A DNA stretch of 64,000 nucleotides from Parvimonas sp035282405 (GTDB lineage: Bacteria; Bacillota; Clostridia; Tissierellales; Peptoniphilaceae). The stretch spans positions 453,239 to 517,238 of the forward strand of contig NZ_JAYKBP010000002.1 of NCBI RefSeq assembly GCF_035282405.1. The letters are read 5' to 3'. Positions 18,617 through 28,000 of this stretch are shown here, piece after piece. The notes beneath the pieces are model-generated. The model had not been told where the DNA came from. It did not search any database and saw only the letters and a list, made by a program, of their open reading frames with translations. Position 1 is the first letter of the stretch, and every line of letters begins with the position of its first letter. Both the position numbers and the translations under genes were made by a program.

Positions 18617-20665
18617 TTAATTTCCTCCAACTATTATTTTTAATATTATATTGTTCTTATTTGCATATTCAATTGCATTGTTAATACAATTTATTTGACT
18701 TTCATTAAGAGTTACATTTGGAACTACTACTTCTAAGCATTTAAATGAATAATCTTCCGGATTAACTCTATTACCATTCATTCTACCTTTTTCAAAATTA
18801 ATTAACTTATTAATATCATTTTTAATGGTATATTCCAATCTCTTCCCAGTTAGATAAGATTTTGCTGATAAATTCCTACTTTTTATACTAGTTATTGTTC
18901 TATTTTCTATTCTATCAATACCAGGAAAATTATGTCCTAAATTATTATTCCCCTCCATTCGATCAATTTTTATTCCTCTTTCAAATTTATCTTTAAACCA
19001 CATTCTCGCTTTTAATTTTAATTTTCCTACAACTGTATTAAGTTTTAAAAATGAATTGTCTACTGTAAAACTTTTATACACTTTAATCTTGCCATTAGCA
19101 TCAATATATTTCCATATCTGAGATCCATCTTTAAATTTTTCAATTTTTAAGCTTCCTCCCTTTTCAAACCAATTTTTTGGTATTGGGGCATTTTTTGGCT
19201 TATTATCAGATATAAACTTTGTAACTTTTCCAGGATTATCTAATTTTAATTTTTCCCAGCTATTAAAATCTTTTACTTCTATTGGTTTTTCTACAATGTT
19301 ATCACTCAATTCTACTGGCTTTTCAGGAATATTCTCTTTCGCTACATTCGGCTTATCAGTAATGTTTTCTTTTACTTCTATTGGTTTTTCAATAGCTTTA
19401 CTATTCAAGGTAAATTTACCAGCATATTTGGAACCATAATATGCTCCTAGCATGGAAGCTAGAAACTGTCCAATTCTTGCATTTTCTTCTGAAAATCCAA
19501 GTTGTTTCAGTCCATAATAGCCAACCTTTCCTCCAACCCATGCTCCTGCACTTCCTGCTAAAAATTGAAAACCTCCTTTAACAATACTATTTGTTTTTCC
19601 TATTGGTATAAGTATTGATGAACCTTTTGTAAAAATCTGTCCAGTTCCATGGTACAATTTGTCATTCCCTAAAAATACAGTATCTCTTATAGGATTAATA
19701 GCACCTGTTTTGTTATCTCCTAAAGAGCCATAAATTACATCTTGACCAGCTTCTGTCATATTAGATACTGAATATGCTACTGTTCCTGTTCCACATATTT
19801 TCCCAGCAAGTACTACTAATGGCGTTGCTGATCCTCCTGTTGCTACTATTGCTGCTGTTCCAACTAAAAGTGTAAGTCCTCCAACAATTAAGTTTTTTAT
19901 ACCTTTATTTCTTCTCTCTTTTGCGAAAATTTGTTCCCATCTAACTTTGTCTCTTTTGTCTGCCTCTTCTATTATATTTTTCCTATTGGAAAGATATCTA
20001 TTAGAATTGTCAAAGGCAATAGCTAATTCTTTTGCAAAGTCTATTTTGGCTAAATCTCCTGATTGGTAGGTGCTTATATCACGAGCTTTATTGCTATAGT
20101 TTTCCATGAAATTTCTTGTAGATACCAATAACTCCTTAAAAAGCTTTAAATCTTGTGATTGATGCAATTTCTCATATGAAACTATTCTGCTATTAAGAGT
20201 GTCTAACCCACTAATTAAAAAATTATAGTTAGAAATCATAGTATCATGGCTATTTCCACTGTAACTTATTAAGTCAGAAACTTTATTTTTTGTTGCTACT
20301 AGTAAATCTATCTGATTTGCAAAATTACTTCTAGAATAGGACAATTCATTCCTTAAGTTTACGAAAGTTTGTTCAGAGAGCTTTGATTTGGAATCACTAT
20401 CGACATTATAGTACCCATCTTTATATAACAGTAAAGAATAAGCATAATCCTGAATTAAATTTTGCATTGAAACTAACAAAGTCCCGTGAACTTCATATAG
20501 ATATACTTTAATGCTATCCATTGTCTCTCCCTTAAGAGAAGAGTCATCAGAAAAATTTTTAATTGCTTCCATAAGATTTTTTATTGAATTATTCCAAATT
20601 GCTATAGAATTAGAGAGTTCTCTTTGAACATTGGCTATATCTTCAAAATGAATTTTATATTCCAC
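18617..20665 (-). CDS. LXG-domain polymorphic toxin with CdiA-like nuclease tip
   Basis: A 682-residue protein. Residues 1-about 240 are helical and have the LXG signature of type VII secreted toxins (YKIHFEDIANVQRELSNSI at the start, LKG at 44-46). A hydrophobic glycine-rich stretch (about 257-300) and a pretoxin-like part follow. A linker of EKPIEVKENI-type repeats (about 425-467) precedes the C-terminal domain (about 495-682), which contains Glu571, GHNFPGIDRI with Asp584 and TSIKS with Lys595. That spacing matches the PD-(D/E)XK nuclease core of CdiA C-terminal toxins, which cut tRNA or DNA. No small LXG chaperone genes and no type VII secretion genes are in the window. A GGGGG-type ribosome site precedes it. 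Confidence 0.82.
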   Translation of the reverse strand: MEYKIHFEDIANVQRELSNSIAIWNNSIKNLMEAIKNFSDDSSLKGETMDSIKVYLYEVHGTLLVSMQNLIQDYAYSLLLYKDGYYNVDSDSKSKLSEQTFVNLRNELSYSRSNFANQIDLLVATKNKVSDLISYSGNSHDTMISNYNFLISGLDTLNSRIVSYEKLHQSQDLKLFKELLVSTRNFMENYSNKARDISTYQSGDLAKIDFAKELAIAFDNSNRYLSNRKNIIEEADKRDKVRWEQIFAKERRNKGIKNLIVGGLTLLVGTAAIVATGGSATPLVVLAGKICGTGTVAYSVSNMTEAGQDVIYGSLGDNKTGAINPIRDTVFLGNDKLYHGTGQIFTKGSSILIPIGKTNSIVKGGFQFLAGSAGAWVGGKVGYYGLKQLGFSEENARIGQFLASMLGAYYGSKYAGKFTLNSKAIEKPIEVKENITDKPNVAKENIPEKPVELSDNIVEKPIEVKDFNSWEKLKLDNPGKVTKFISDNKPKNAPIPKNWFEKGGSLKIEKFKDGSQIWKYIDANGKIKVYKSFTVDNSFLKLNTVVGKLKLKARMWFKDKFERGIKIDRMEGNNNLGHNFPGIDRIENRTITSIKSRNLSAKSYLTGKRLEYTIKNDINKLINFEKGRMNGNRVNPEDYSFKCLEVVVPNVTLNESQINCINNAIEYANKNNIILKIIVGGN

Positions 20666-20790
20666 TTCAATATCCCCCTATCTATCATAAACTAAAAATC
20701 CTTTTCAACTTACTATGTAAACATATTAGTTAAATTAAGTTTTGAAACTAACATATATTTATTATATCATTAATATATAAATAAAGATAC

Positions 20791-20822
20791 AAAAAAGAGA
20801 AGAAATTAATAAATTTCTTCTC
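20791..20822 (-). terminator. Terminator of the greA-lysS-glycan operon
   Basis: Perfect 11-bp stem GAGAAGAAATT / AATTTCTTCTC (20797-20807 and 20812-20822), loop AATA, followed on the minus strand by six T. It is about 28 bases after the dehydratase stop. Confidence 0.87.
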
Positions 20823-20850
20823 AGTTTGACTACAAATTAGTGGAATATTT

Positions 20851-22677
20851 CTACTTATTCAACAAGTCCGGTTTAAATGTCGGAACCATATCTTTTAAGA
20901 TGTCTGTAATATCTTTTTTGTCCAGAGTGTTTTTAACTTTATCAAGTCTTTCAAGTCCATCTTTTAGAGCTTCTACATTGTGAACTATCGGTTTTTCTAT
21001 AAATATTTTTTCGTAGTCAGTTGCTACTGAATTTTCCATATTTAATAGTAATTCTTCATAAAGTTTTTCTCCGGGTCTAAGTCCTGTAATTTTAATGTCT
21101 ATGTCTTTATAAGGTTCAAAGCCTGAAAGTCTAATAAGGTTCTTTGCCAAGTCAAGAATTTTAACAGGCTCACCCATATCAAGTATAAAGATTTCTCCCC
21201 CTTTAGCAATTGCCCCCGCTTGTAATACAAGTTGGCAAGCTTCAGGGATTGTCATAAAGTATCTTATTATATCTTCGTGAGTAACTGTAACAGGTCCACC
21301 CTCTTTTATTTGATTTATGAAAAGCGGAATTACAGATCCGTTTGAACCCAAAACATTTCCAAATCTAACAGCGACAAATTCTGTTTTAGATTTTTCATTA
21401 TATGTTTGAACTAACATTTCGCAAATTCTCTTTGTTGTTCCCATTACAGATGTAGGATTTACAGCCTTATCTGTTGAAATCAAAACAAATTTTGAAACAT
21501 TGTGCTTATCACAGGCTCTTATAACATTTAGAGTTCCAAAAACATTGTTTTTAATTGCAGAAGTTGAGCTGTTTTCCATAAGTGGAACATGTTTATGAGC
21601 TGCTGCGTGAAATACTACATCAGGTTTATATTTTCCAAATATTATATCCATTCTTTCAGCATCTCTTATTGATTCAATTTCTACAACCAAATCTAAATCT
21701 TTATAATGTCTTACAAGTTCCATTTGAATTTCATAGGCATTATTTTCATAGATGTCTAAAATTATCAATTTTTTTGGACTAAATTTTGCTATTTGTCTAC
21801 AAAGCTCAGAACCGATTGAACCGCCCCCGCCTGTTACCAAGACAGTTTTATTTTTCAAGAAATCATTTAGTACTTCCTGATCTAATTTAACTTCATCACG
21901 TCCAAGCAAGTCTCCAATTTCAACATCTCTTAAATCTCTTATATTTAATTTTTGATCATCAATTAATTCATACATTCCAGGAATTATTTTTATCTTCATA
22001 GATAATTTTGAGCAAATATCTGAAATATCTTGTTGAATTTCTCTGTTAGCTGAAGGCATTGCCAAAATAACTTCATCTATTCTAAATTCACTAATAGCTG
22101 AAATAATTTTTTCTTTTCCTCCAAGAACGGGAATTCCTAAAATTTCTGTTCCTACCTTGTTTTTATCATCGTCGATAAAAGCTACAACCTTATAACCTAA
22201 TTCCTTATGTTTTCTAAGTTCATTAAGAACTAAAACACCTGCATCTCCTGCTCCAATAATTAAAACTCTTTTAAGTTTTTCAACAGGAATTGAAAAAACT
22301 AAATTTTTTCTAGCCTTTGAAAGATATCTCGTACCTGTAACAAAAAACATATCAATTACGAAAACAAGTGCCATAACACTTCTTGGAAATCCTACATTCC
22401 TTGATATTAAAAGGATTCCAGTTAGAACATTCGCGACAACTATTGCCATAAAAATTCTAAACAACTCTTTAAAATCTGCATATCTCCACATTATTCTGTA
22501 TAAACCAAAGAGGGCAAAAACTACAATTTTGATTAAAACTATAGGAATTATCCATTTGCTATACATATACCAATAATGTGCAGGAATTTTCCAATCAAAC
22601 TTTAATAGAAAACCCAAATAGTAACAAAGATTTATAATTATAATATCCAATATTATTAAAAATATTTTTCTTATCAT
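20851..22677 (-). CDS. Membrane-bound UDP-N-acetylhexosamine 4,6-dehydratase (PglF/CapD family)
   Basis: A 608-residue protein with four N-terminal membrane spans (about 5-115), a first Rossmann-type domain (VLIIGAGDAGVLVL near 137) and a C-terminal SDR domain with VTGGGGSIGSE near 286. The catalytic segment STDKAVNPTSVMGTTK near 402-417 has the Met/Lys pair typical of this group instead of Tyr/Lys. Such enzymes make UDP-4-keto-6-deoxy sugars for capsule or protein glycans, with the active domain facing the cytoplasm. The adjacent aminotransferase could act on that keto-sugar to give an amino sugar such as the bacillosamine precursor (inference). Two bases separate it from galU. Confidence 0.9.
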   Translation of the reverse strand: MIRKIFLIILDIIIINLCYYLGFLLKFDWKIPAHYWYMYSKWIIPIVLIKIVVFALFGLYRIMWRYADFKELFRIFMAIVVANVLTGILLISRNVGFPRSVMALVFVIDMFFVTGTRYLSKARKNLVFSIPVEKLKRVLIIGAGDAGVLVLNELRKHKELGYKVVAFIDDDKNKVGTEILGIPVLGGKEKIISAISEFRIDEVILAMPSANREIQQDISDICSKLSMKIKIIPGMYELIDDQKLNIRDLRDVEIGDLLGRDEVKLDQEVLNDFLKNKTVLVTGGGGSIGSELCRQIAKFSPKKLIILDIYENNAYEIQMELVRHYKDLDLVVEIESIRDAERMDIIFGKYKPDVVFHAAAHKHVPLMENSSTSAIKNNVFGTLNVIRACDKHNVSKFVLISTDKAVNPTSVMGTTKRICEMLVQTYNEKSKTEFVAVRFGNVLGSNGSVIPLFINQIKEGGPVTVTHEDIIRYFMTIPEACQLVLQAGAIAKGGEIFILDMGEPVKILDLAKNLIRLSGFEPYKDIDIKITGLRPGEKLYEELLLNMENSVATDYEKIFIEKPIVHNVEALKDGLERLDKVKNTLDKKDITDILKDMVPTFKPDLLNK

Positions 22678-22679
22678 TA

Positions 22680-23564
22680 TTATTCTCCCATTTTAAAATC
22701 TGAAGAAACTAGTTTTTTTAAGTATTCTTTTATAGAATTTTGATTTGTTTTATCTTTCAAACCATATTCTATACTTGCAATTAAAACTCCAACTTTATTT
22801 CCAACGTCATAAGTTTTACCGTCAAATTTATAGCCTAATAAATCTCCTTTTAAAGTCAATTCATTTAAGGAGTCTGTAAATTGTATTTCTCCATTTTTTC
22901 CCGCTTTTTGATTTTCAAGAATTTCAAAAATTTCATTTTTAACAATATATCTTCCGACCATTGCTAAATTTGAATTCGTTTCATCAATATTCGGTTTTTC
23001 TATAAGTCTTGTTGAGTCAAAAACATTTTTTTCGATTTCTTTTCCTTCCAAAACGCCGTAATTATGCCTTTTTTCATCAGGTACAAATTCAACACCTACT
23101 ACTGTTTTTTCGTATCTGTTATAAATATCGACAAGCTCTTTTGTACATGAACTGTCTTTACAGTCAATTATAACATCCCCCAAAACAACGCAAAAATCTT
23201 CGCCATCTACAGCTTCTTTTGCACAAAGAATCGCATGACCCAATCCCTTTTGTTCTTTTTGAATTATAAAACTTATCTTACATTTTAAAATATTTTCCAA
23301 AGCGTCAATATCGCTTTTTGAAACATTGTTTGAATTTTTAACTCTTGGATCAATTTCAGAGTTAAAATGTTTGTCAATTGTAAAATAATCTTCATTTACA
23401 ATGAGAATTACCTCATCAATTCCTGCCTCTACAACTTCTTCAATTACATATTGCAAAGTCGGTTTGTCAAAAATCGGCAACATCGCCTTTGGAACACCCT
23501 TTGTTGCAGGAAACATTCTAGTTGCGAGTCCAGCTGTTGGAATCACGACTTTTTTTATCTTCAT
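22680..23564 (-). CDS. galU: UTP-glucose-1-phosphate uridylyltransferase
   Basis: A 294-residue nucleotidyltransferase of usual length that makes UDP-glucose, a precursor of surface glycans and glycolipids. The N-terminal loop PTAGLATRMFPATKG (about 9-23) is followed by the lysine in VPKAMLPI. GLGHAILCAK near 107 and a VVLGDVIID acidic metal site near 125 complete the pattern. It lies 2 bases from each neighbour, in the middle of the sugar gene trio. Confidence 0.93.
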   Translation of the reverse strand: MKIKKVVIPTAGLATRMFPATKGVPKAMLPIFDKPTLQYVIEEVVEAGIDEVILIVNEDYFTIDKHFNSEIDPRVKNSNNVSKSDIDALENILKCKISFIIQKEQKGLGHAILCAKEAVDGEDFCVVLGDVIIDCKDSSCTKELVDIYNRYEKTVVGVEFVPDEKRHNYGVLEGKEIEKNVFDSTRLIEKPNIDETNSNLAMVGRYIVKNEIFEILENQKAGKNGEIQFTDSLNELTLKGDLLGYKFDGKTYDVGNKVGVLIASIEYGLKDKTNQNSIKEYLKKLVSSDFKMGE

Positions 23565-23566
23565 AA

Positions 23567-24757
23567 TTACACCAATGCCTTTAAATTTTCAATTATATAA
23601 TCAACTTGCTCATCTGTTAATAAAGTATGAAGTGGCAAAGTAATTTCTGACTTATAATTATTAAAAGCATTTGGATAATCTTTTATATCAAAGCCTAAAT
23701 TCTTATAAGCAGTAAACATAGGCAATGGCTTATAGTGAACATTTGTAGCAATTCCTCTTTCAGCCATTTTTACAATTATTTCATTTCTCTCTTCTTCACT
23801 CGCACCTTCAATATTTACAATATAAAGATGACAACAAGATTTTTTATCTTCTTCAAAGTGAATAAAAGGCTTTACTCTTGTTCCTTCAAATCCTCTATTA
23901 TACCTTTCCACGATTTCAAAACGTCTTTTCAAAAGATTTGGATATCTCTTTAATTGAGCTAAACCAATTCCTGAAGCAATATCAGTTAAATTACATTTGT
24001 AATTAGGAGCAACAATGTCATACTCCCAAGAACCTAGTTTCATCTTTGAAAGTGCGTCTTTTGATTGTCCATGTAAAGATAAAAGTTGAAATTCTCTATA
24101 AATTTCATCATCGTTTAAACCTAAATTTCTATTCCAAGTAACTGAGCCACCCTCAGCAACAGTAAAGTTTTTAACTGCATGGAAAGAGAAACAAGTAAAA
24201 TCAGCAATGCTTCCACTTGGTTTTCCCTTATAAACAGCTCCAAGTGAATGAGCTCCATCAGCCAGAACTATAACTCTACCAATTTTTTCTTGTAATTTAT
24301 TATTTGGTCTAAATAAAGATTTCTTTCTTTCTACAATTTCAAAAATCTCATCATATTTACAAGGCTTTCCTGCCAAATCAACTGGGATAATTACCTTTGT
24401 ATTTTCTGTAATTGCATTTTCTAAAGCTTCTAAGTCCATAAACTTATCATCTTTGTTTGTATCAACTAAAACAATCTTTGCCCCAACATGATGAATAACA
24501 CTTGCAGATGCAGTATAAGTATATGCACAAGTTATAACTTCATCTCCTGCTCCCACTCCAAGCAATCGTAAAGTAAGTTCCATTGCAGCAGTTGCAGAAT
24601 TTAAACAAACTGTCTTATCTGTATTAGTAAAAGCAGAAAGCTCTTGTTCTAGTCTTTTAGTCTTTGGGCCAGTTGTTATCCAACCTGACTTTAAAGCATC
24701 TACAACTTCATCAATCTCTAATTGGGTAATATCCGGCGGAGAAAATTCTATTCTCAT
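23567..24757 (-). CDS. DegT/DnrJ/EryC1-family sugar aminotransferase
   Basis: A 396-residue PLP enzyme that transfers an amino group to a nucleotide-linked keto-sugar. Motifs: SGWITTGPKTKRLE near 24, CLNSATAAMEL near 51, LADGAHSLGAV with Asp167, and the lysine in SFHAVKN (Lys196). Closest recognised relatives by pattern are ArnB/PglE-like enzymes, so the partner of the membrane dehydratase downstream is the natural substrate source. The product could be a 4-amino-4,6-dideoxy sugar (inference). It lies between a small lipoprotein gene (12 bases) and galU (2 bases). Confidence 0.9.
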   Translation of the reverse strand: MRIEFSPPDITQLEIDEVVDALKSGWITTGPKTKRLEQELSAFTNTDKTVCLNSATAAMELTLRLLGVGAGDEVITCAYTYTASASVIHHVGAKIVLVDTNKDDKFMDLEALENAITENTKVIIPVDLAGKPCKYDEIFEIVERKKSLFRPNNKLQEKIGRVIVLADGAHSLGAVYKGKPSGSIADFTCFSFHAVKNFTVAEGGSVTWNRNLGLNDDEIYREFQLLSLHGQSKDALSKMKLGSWEYDIVAPNYKCNLTDIASGIGLAQLKRYPNLLKRRFEIVERYNRGFEGTRVKPFIHFEEDKKSCCHLYIVNIEGASEEERNEIIVKMAERGIATNVHYKPLPMFTAYKNLGFDIKDYPNAFNNYKSEITLPLHTLLTDEQVDYIIENLKALV

Positions 24758-24769
24758 ATAATCACTGTC

Positions 24770-25057
24770 CTATCTATCACTACCACCACTGTTGTTGTTA
24801 TTTTTATTGTTTTTATTACTGTTATTATCTTTTTCAGAATTAGAATTTTTCTTCTTATCAATAACAGCACCTTTACCTTCTTTAATATTCTTAATTAAAG
24901 ATTCTTTATCTTCTTCATCAACAACAATATATTCAACATTTTCAACTTTATTTTCTTTCTTTTTATTGTCTATAACAACTTTTCCTGTATGGAAGCTATT
25001 ACAACCAACAAAAGAAAGACAAACAAAACAAATTGCAACTAAATTTCTTTTTTTCAT
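24770..25057 (-). CDS. Small lipoprotein with Asn/Lys-rich tail
   Basis: A 95-residue protein with a lipoprotein signal peptide; the lipobox LSFVGC places the modified Cys at 19. After a short acidic/basic middle part (VEYIVVDEEDKESL) the last 25 residues are almost only Asn, Lys, Ser and Asp, consistent with a flexible surface tail. No domain recognised. It lies 9 bases after lysS and 12 before the aminotransferase and has an AGGAG site. It is probably co-expressed, but a role in glycan synthesis is not shown. Confidence 0.75.
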   Translation of the reverse strand: MKKRNLVAICFVCLSFVGCNSFHTGKVVIDNKKKENKVENVEYIVVDEEDKESLIKNIKEGKGAVIDKKKNSNSEKDNNSNKNNKNNNNSGGSDR

Positions 25058-25066
25058 AATGAACTC

Positions 25067-26548
25067 CTATTCACTATCCTTTTCAACCATAGGTTTCATT
25101 GTTGGAAAAAGTAGTACATCTCTTATAGTATCTTGATTTGTCAAGTACATAATAAGTCTGTCAATTCCTATTCCCATACCACCAGTTGGTGGAAGACCTA
25201 TCTCAAGTGCATTGATAAAATCATAATCCATCATTTGAGCTTCGTCATCACCATTTTCTCTGGCTTCAACTTGTTTTAAAAATCTTTGTTTTTGATCTAT
25301 TGCATCATTTAATTCACTAAAAGCATTTGCAATTTCTCCACAATTTACAAAAGCTTCAAATCTTTGAGTATATCTCTTGTCCTTAGGGTCTCTCTTAGCA
25401 AGTGGACTGATTTCCACAGGGTGCTTAGTAACAAAAGTAGGTTGAACCATATATTCTTCGCAAAATTCTTCAAAGAATAGAGAAATAACTTCTCCTCTTG
25501 TAGTATGTTCAGTAACTTCTATTTTCTTTTCAATAGCAAGCTTTCTTGCTTCTTCATCTGTTAAAATTGTTTCAAAATCAACTCCTGCATATTCTTTTAC
25601 AGCGTCAACCATTGAAATTCTTCTCCAAGGTGGTTTAAAGTCAATAACTTTACCCTGTAACTCAACTTCAGACTTTCCAACAACTTCCATACAAACAGTA
25701 TAAACCATTTCTTCACAAAGTGTCATCATTTCTTCATAGTCAACATAGGCTTGATATAATTCAATCGCAGTATATTCAGGATTGTGAAGTTTATCCATAC
25801 CTTCATTTCTGAACATTCTTCCCATTTCATAAACTTTATCGAAACCACCTACAATCAATCTCTTTAAATATAATTCATTTGCAATTCTAAGATACATATC
25901 AATATCTAAAGTATTGTGATGAGTTATAAAGGGTCTTGCATTCGCTCCACCAGCAATTGTATTTAAAATCGGAGTTTCAACTTCCAAAAATCCTCTACTG
26001 TCAAGATATTTTCTGATAGAAGAAATAATTTTACTTCTCATAACAAAAACATCTTTAATTTCAGGATTTACAATCAAATCCACATATCTTTGTCTATATC
26101 TTAAATCAACATCTTTTAAGCCGTGAAACTTTTCCGGTAAAAGTTGTAAAGATTTTGTAAGTAAAACAACCTTTGAACTTCTTATTGAAATTTCTCCTGC
26201 ATGAGTTGTGAAAACTTCACCTTCAACCCCTACAATATCTCCAATATCCAAAGTTTTAACTTCTTCATAACTTTCGCCTAAAACATCAAGTTTATTAAAA
26301 AGTTGAATCTTTCCAGAAAAATCTTGCAAGTCCATAAAACAAACTTTACCATGTCCTCTTTTAGTTCTAATACGACCAGCAAGTCTTACAACTTTCCCTT
26401 CATAATTTTCGTAATTATCTTTTATCTCTTTTGAATAAATAGTACCTTCAAATTTCTCAATTTCATGTGGGTCTTTTCCTGCATCAACTAACTCTTGTAA
26501 TTTTTGTCTTCTTACTAAGAGCATTTCATTTAAATTTTGTTCTTCCAC
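25067..26548 (-). CDS. lysS: Lysyl-tRNA synthetase, class II
   Basis: A 493-residue enzyme of normal length charging tRNA-Lys. The N-terminal OB-fold anticodon domain (about 50-150; [16 protein letters not shown]) is followed by the class II core. Motif 1 surrounds [12 protein letters not shown], motif 2 contains [18 protein letters not shown] near 245-262, and motif 3 is [15 protein letters not shown] near 462. It follows greA by 11 bases, a common Firmicutes pairing. Confidence 0.96.
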   Translation of the reverse strand: MEEQNLNEMLLVRRQKLQELVDAGKDPHEIEKFEGTIYSKEIKDNYENYEGKVVRLAGRIRTKRGHGKVCFMDLQDFSGKIQLFNKLDVLGESYEEVKTLDIGDIVGVEGEVFTTHAGEISIRSSKVVLLTKSLQLLPEKFHGLKDVDLRYRQRYVDLIVNPEIKDVFVMRSKIISSIRKYLDSRGFLEVETPILNTIAGGANARPFITHHNTLDIDMYLRIANELYLKRLIVGGFDKVYEMGRMFRNEGMDKLHNPEYTAIELYQAYVDYEEMMTLCEEMVYTVCMEVVGKSEVELQGKVIDFKPPWRRISMVDAVKEYAGVDFETILTDEEARKLAIEKKIEVTEHTTRGEVISLFFEEFCEEYMVQPTFVTKHPVEISPLAKRDPKDKRYTQRFEAFVNCGEIANAFSELNDAIDQKQRFLKQVEARENGDDEAQMMDYDFINALEIGLPPTGGMGIGIDRLIMYLTNQDTIRDVLLFPTMKPMVEKDSE

Positions 26549-26559
26549 AATATCACCCC

Positions 26560-27042
26560 TTAATTTATCTTTATATTTTGTATTTTGTATTCTACAACAT
26601 TTCCGTTCGGTAATTGTACTTGAACTTTATTTCCCTTTTTCTTTCCTAAAATAGCTTTACCAATAGGTGATTCATTTGAAATTTTGCCTTCAAGCGGATT
26701 ACTTTCAGCAGAGCCTACGATTGTATATTCAACCTTTTTCTTACTTTCAACTTGAACTAAAGTAACAGTAGCTCCTACATTAACAGTTTTTGTATCTAGC
26801 TCAACTTCATCTATTATCTTTGCATTCGCAATCATATTATCGAGTTTAACAATTTTTTCTTCTATCTGAGCTTGTTCATTTTTAGCTTCATCATATTCGG
26901 AGTTCTCAGAAAGATCTCCAAAATCTCTTGCAACCTTTATTTTCTCCGCTATTTCTTGTCTTTTAACGGTTTTTAATTCTTCTAATTCTAATTCTAATTT
27001 TTTTAAACCCTCAGCAGTTAAAAATATCTCTTTTTCATCCAT
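26560..27042 (-). CDS. greA: Transcription elongation factor GreA
   Basis: A 160-residue protein with an N-terminal antiparallel coiled coil (about 8-75) and a C-terminal FKBP-like domain ([15 protein letters not shown] near 125). The acidic tip motif [16 protein letters not shown] near 41-56 carries the residues that trigger transcript cleavage in backtracked RNA polymerase. First gene of a six-gene unit ending at the dehydratase. AAGGAGAG ribosome site before ATG 27042. Confidence 0.96.
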   Translation of the reverse strand: MDEKEIFLTAEGLKKLELELEELKTVKRQEIAEKIKVARDFGDLSENSEYDEAKNEQAQIEEKIVKLDNMIANAKIIDEVELDTKTVNVGATVTLVQVESKKKVEYTIVGSAESNPLEGKISNESPIGKAILGKKKGNKVQVQLPNGNVVEYKIQNIKIN

Positions 27043-27079
27043 AATATCTCTCCTTAAAAATCTACAATACTATTCAAAT

Positions 27080-27108
27080 ATTATACTAAATACACAAAAA
27101 AAAGTCAA
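27080..27108 (-). promoter_or_regulatory. Promoter of the greA operon
   Basis: Minus strand -35 TTGACT (27103-27108), 17-bp spacer containing a T-run, perfect -10 TATAAT (27080-27085). Confidence 0.82.
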
Positions 27109-27159
27109 TTAAACGACGAATATTACATATATATTATAAAAATATTTTTATGTAATTAC

Positions 27160-27188
27160 TTGACTAAAGCAAAAATGTATGATAAAAT
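27160..27188 (+). promoter_or_regulatory. Promoter of the 138-residue lipoprotein gene
   Basis: Plus strand -35 TTGACT (27160-27165), 17-bp spacer, -10 TAAAAT (27183-27188). It is divergent from the greA promoter, 50 bases apart. Confidence 0.75.
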
Positions 27189-27272
27189 GAAAGTCTAAAA
27201 GTGTTAATGTTTCATTTCGATTTTATGATGAAGTAAATGGTATTTAATAGTTATTTTACAAGGGAGGATTCT

Positions 27273-27689
27273 ATGGCTAAGTTTAAAAAAATTATCAGCA
27301 TATTGGTTGTATCAATTATGTTATGTTCTTGTGCGTCTTCAGGTATGCTAAAAAAATTAGAAAACAAAGTTTATGATGGAGATAAAGGAGGACAATTAGT
27401 AATAACAAAGGAGAGTTCTAAATCTCCAAAATTAAATTTTCAAGGTCCAAGTCCAATTACACCAAATACAGATTCTGCAAAACTGGAAGAAAAAAGGGAG
27501 CAATATGAAAAAAGTATTCCAAAAGAATATTCCGGTGTAAAAATCGAAGAGAGAGATGGCAAAAAATACATTGTAGCCAAAGATTTTAAATATAAATTAG
27601 TTGTTGTAGATGAAAATACTATATTAGATGAAGAAGACAATGTAACTTATAGATGCCTACCAGATTTATATAAAGACAGTAAAAAATAA
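27273..27689 (+). CDS. Small lipoprotein of unknown function
   Basis: I start at ATG 27273 (138 residues), which has GGGAGG 7 bases upstream and gives a clean lipoprotein signal; the in-frame ATG at 27237 adds 12 residues without a ribosome site. The lipobox LCSC puts the lipid on Cys20. The mature part is hydrophilic and charged with proline-rich GPSPITPNTD near 62; no domain recognised. It is monocistronic, with its own promoter and a terminator 8 bases after the stop. It is not part of the large lipoprotein family at 43-54 kb; it lacks the NEE(L/I)xKK and YSG(N/A/T)D motifs. Confidence 0.8.
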   Translation: MAKFKKIISILVVSIMLCSCASSGMLKKLENKVYDGDKGGQLVITKESSKSPKLNFQGPSPITPNTDSAKLEEKREQYEKSIPKEYSGVKIEERDGKKYIVAKDFKYKLVVVDENTILDEEDNVTYRCLPDLYKDSKK

Positions 27690-27696
27690 GAATTAG

Positions 27697-27723
27697 AAAG
27701 CTCTACGAAAGTGGAGTTTTTTT
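27697..27723 (+). terminator. Terminator after the 138-residue lipoprotein gene
   Basis: Stem CTCTAC / GTGGAG (27701-27706 and 27711-27716, one G-U pair) with a GAAA tetraloop, extended by AAAG/TTTT pairs and followed by a T-run to 27723. Confidence 0.85.
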
Positions 27724-28000
27724 GTGGGAATGTATCGAAAATATATTAAATACGGAAGTTTCATTCTTAACAGGCTTTAGAAAATCTCCAGAGTCATTGT
27801 ATCTAATTGTTTAATAACTAAAAGTTAAAAACAAATAATTTTCTCATATCAATAAATAAACTTCAAAAATCTATAATAATTGCATAGAAAATTGAATTAC
27901 TCAATTTTCATTTTTTATATTTTATTCTAGTACAGTTCTAATTTTACAATTAAAAATGTTTAAAAAGATTTTTTCTATGTTTTAAATATCATTTTTACGG

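Noticed and set aside
24792..25136. A 114-residue plus-strand Leu/Phe/Ser-rich frame opposite the small lipoprotein
   Set aside because: It is the antisense of Lys/Asn/Asp-rich codons and looks like a membrane protein only for that reason; no ribosome site.
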